NCBI RefSeq assembly: GCF_001640805.2
Contig: NC_066833.1
Coordinates: 3,448,471 to 3,512,470, forward strand
Source of the DNA: Lates calcarifer
Lineage: Eukaryota > Chordata > Actinopteri > Centropomidae
DNA length: 64,000 nucleotides
Reading direction: 5' to 3'
Part shown: positions 61,860-64,000 of the stretch, one piece after another
Position numbering within the stretch: position 1 is the first letter of the stretch
How the letters are laid out: each line of letters starts with the position of its first letter
Translations under genes and position numbers: made by a program
Notes under the pieces: model-generated
What the model saw: only the letters and a program-made list of their open reading frames with translations
The model's database searches: none
Told to the model about the DNA's origin: nothing

Positions 61860-64000
61860 AGGCACAAGGGGAACAATCGCTTTGTCATGAAAATGAGATC
61901 CAAAAATTGAGTCAGTGATTCTAGTGCTATTCAGTTTTTCCAGAAAAGCGAGGAAGGATTACAGCATAATGGCTGGGCATGGTAAGCGTCCATTGACCCC
62001 ACAACCTCCCTTCCCCAACCTGGCTCTCGCACCACATTACACATGCCAGCCCCAGCAGCTTTCCCCCACCTGGCGAGGACTTGACAACTCATGACTTATT
62101 TCTAATTTACAGATTGAGCTGCAGCGGAAGACGCACTCAGATCCTTCAGTAAAGTAGCAACACTGCACCATAAAGTTAATCTAAATGAAGTATTACTAGC
62201 AGAATATACTTCAAGTATTTAGCACCCTTGCAAGAAAAGGCTCATGTGTAATACTGTTTGATGTATTGTGTATATTAATGTTTATATTGGATAATTATTA
62301 CTGATGTATCCATTTTGAGCAGCATTTTACTATTGTAATTGGCCACTGTGGAACTGATTTAAATGATTTTTTATATTGAACGGCTGTTTATAATCATGCA
62401 TCATAATTCATAAGCTTGTTATACTTTAGGTGCACCTGTATAAACCTATGCAAACCAATACAACAGTCCTGTCTATCTGAAATGAGTCTGTTCAATTACA
62501 TGTTTATTATTAAGATTGTAGTTAGAGGTGGTGTTGTACTCTTTTCTTAAGATGGAAGGTATGACTGCATTTCAATGTATTTCTTTACAACTCAGATGGA
62601 CTTCATTATTTGTTTGCTTCAAAGCATCCAAATCAATCAGCAGGAAGTTTTAGACATAACCTTTATTGATTTTTACTTTTTAACAATGGAAACCATCTTG
62701 TGCTCTTCGTATAGTAAGGGCTGCATAGAGGTGTGTGTTCAAAGGGTGAGTTTTCAAAGTAAGCAACAACAGTTAAGGCATTTTACAGTGTAACCACTTT
62801 CATGTTGAAAATGAAGAAACATGTCCCAGCATTTAGATTTTTTTTACAGTAATATAACATTTTAACAGCACTTCTTTAGAAAGTCTATCTTTGCTTAAGT
62901 GCTGCCCTGAAGACACATGTAGCAGTTCTGTTGTATTTAATGTTGGTCCCATTCTGTGAAGAGGGTCTTAATGGAAATAAATGGTCCTTGAAGAAGGGCA
63001 GATTTATGAAAAATAGTCTTCCTATAATGCTAAAATATACATATTTATACAGGTGATTTAATATAAAAATAAACATAGTTAGGATCTGTAGCACATCTGA
63101 TAACTATCCTGCAAACTGACCATAGTTGTTCAATTTAGCCTCAGTCTGCGATAAAAACTGCTGCTGTGTTTTCATGTTGTACTTGTGGCCACAGCACAGT
63201 CACTCATGTCAGAACAAATATTTCCTTTGACAGCTGGTGGTAACACCTATTGTGATACCAATAACTGGGGTGTGGCAAAAAAATACAACGTTTAAAAGAT
63301 TCAGCACGTGGAGAGCAGCCTGGCTATAGGTACTGTGGACTTACCTTCTACGTTTGGACGGTGCAATTAAAGTCAGACCTAAAATAAATTATGTTGATAT
63401 TCCTTCTTTTTTCCCCCGTTATAGGAAACGCTTGATTTCTTTTTTTCTATATTCTAATAACACAGAAAAATACTATGTCCTGAGCTAGTAACTGTAGGTG
63501 CACTAACGTGTCCTTAATACCCAAAGTGCTGAATTCATTTAGCATCTACAATCTCTATCTTTAAATGTATCTATCTTTATGTTAAACCCCAGAACCTTTG
63601 AACCTTAATTTCACATGTTTTGCAGTTTCAATGAATGACAGGGGCAAAAATCTTTGGAATCGGTGCAGTATTGAGCAAGAACAGCGTACCCAGCCACCGT
63701 GGACAACCAAAGATCTTTAGCCCCATCCCATTTACCTCCAAATACATGGGAAAATAAGGCCAGGTTCAAAAAATATTGGAGTTATCCTTTAACTTCCATT
63801 AATGATTAAAAAAAAAAAAAAAAATCAGAAAATAGCATGTAGGTTAGTTTACACACGTGGGCACAGTTTGGGAAGAAATGGTGACAGTCACTTCAGACAG
63901 CAACTTTGCCGTATTGAGCCACAGCTTCACCTAAAGCAGCAACCACCACGGCACAGTGCCGCAAGTTTACAATCCTCTAAATGGTTACTCCAAAACATCT
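61860..64000. other. no gene recognised; upstream of crystallin, repeats near the end
   Basis: The 2.1 kb beyond the crystallin promoter has only short unsupported ORFs. At 63641-63790 there is a partial copy of the element family seen at 23.4 kb, with GGTGCAGTATTGAGCAAGAA and an end CCAGGTTCAAAAAATATTGG, followed by an A run at about 63810-63826. A donor-like GAAG|GTAAGT on the minus strand near 63344 could belong to an unseen transcript. Confidence 0.4.

Noticed and set aside
63300..63360. Donor-like GAAG|GTAAGT on the minus strand, possible first exon of a neighbouring gene
   Set aside because: No start codon, promoter element or partner exon could be supported in the remaining sequence.

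Overview
This is vertebrate nuclear DNA, most likely from a percomorph teleost fish. Genes are split into short exons with GT-AG introns. Long CA/TG microsatellites are present, and the dispersed repeats are familiar fish types: hAT, Tc1-like, an L1/Tx1-type LINE relic, and foldback MITEs with CAGTGGTG or GGATAACTCC ends. No operon, CRISPR array, phage or prokaryotic feature is present. The gene content is armc8, dbr1, a Rab5, lcmt2 and a gamma-S crystallin, next to the 3' end of a Kv12/Elk potassium channel gene.

Layout. (1) 1-9.6 kb: no exon of a known gene. It holds one candidate small spliced ORF on the + strand (1039-4987), a candidate minus-strand spliced transcript starting from a CCAAT-type promoter near 8.5 kb, and several repeats. 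(2) 10.1-16.4 kb (+): five C-terminal exons of an Elk-type channel, followed by a 3' UTR to about 18.3 kb. The upstream exons are not in the window. (3) 20.8-38.0 kb (-): armc8, complete. I reconstruct 22 coding exons, all in phase, giving 673 aa. Its introns hold a hAT element with a perfect 8-bp target duplication, a Tc1-like relic and a LINE relic. (4) 39.65-42.9 kb (+): dbr1, complete, 8 coding exons, 567 aa, head-to-head with armc8. (5) 45.7-49.8 kb (-): a Rab5 paralogue, complete, 5 coding exons, 216 aa, probably with a 5' UTR exon near 51.6 kb. (6) 52.8-59.1 kb (+): lcmt2/tyw4, 14 coding exons, 678 aa. (7) 59.5-61.7 kb (-): crygs-type crystallin, 3 exons, with a one-base insertion in exon 2. 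(8) 61.9-64 kb: no gene seen.

The genes are independent housekeeping or tissue-specific genes, not a pathway: lariat debranching (dbr1), a CTLH E3 ligase subunit (armc8), early endosome traffic (rab5), wybutosine tRNA modification (lcmt2), lens structure (crygs) and neuronal K+ current (kcnh). Transcription alternates strand: kcnh and armc8 converge, armc8 and dbr1 diverge, dbr1 and rab5 converge, rab5 and lcmt2 diverge, lcmt2 and crygs converge.

I found no convincing new biological system. The items most worth a second look are: the frame breaks in crygs and in the last kcnh exon; CA/TG repeats abutting splice sites in kcnh and lcmt2; a GC-AG intron in lcmt2; and the unrecognised spliced ORF at 1.0-5.0 kb, which would be nested in a kcnh intron. 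All exon coordinates were read by eye from splice signals and protein-family knowledge; no alignment was run.
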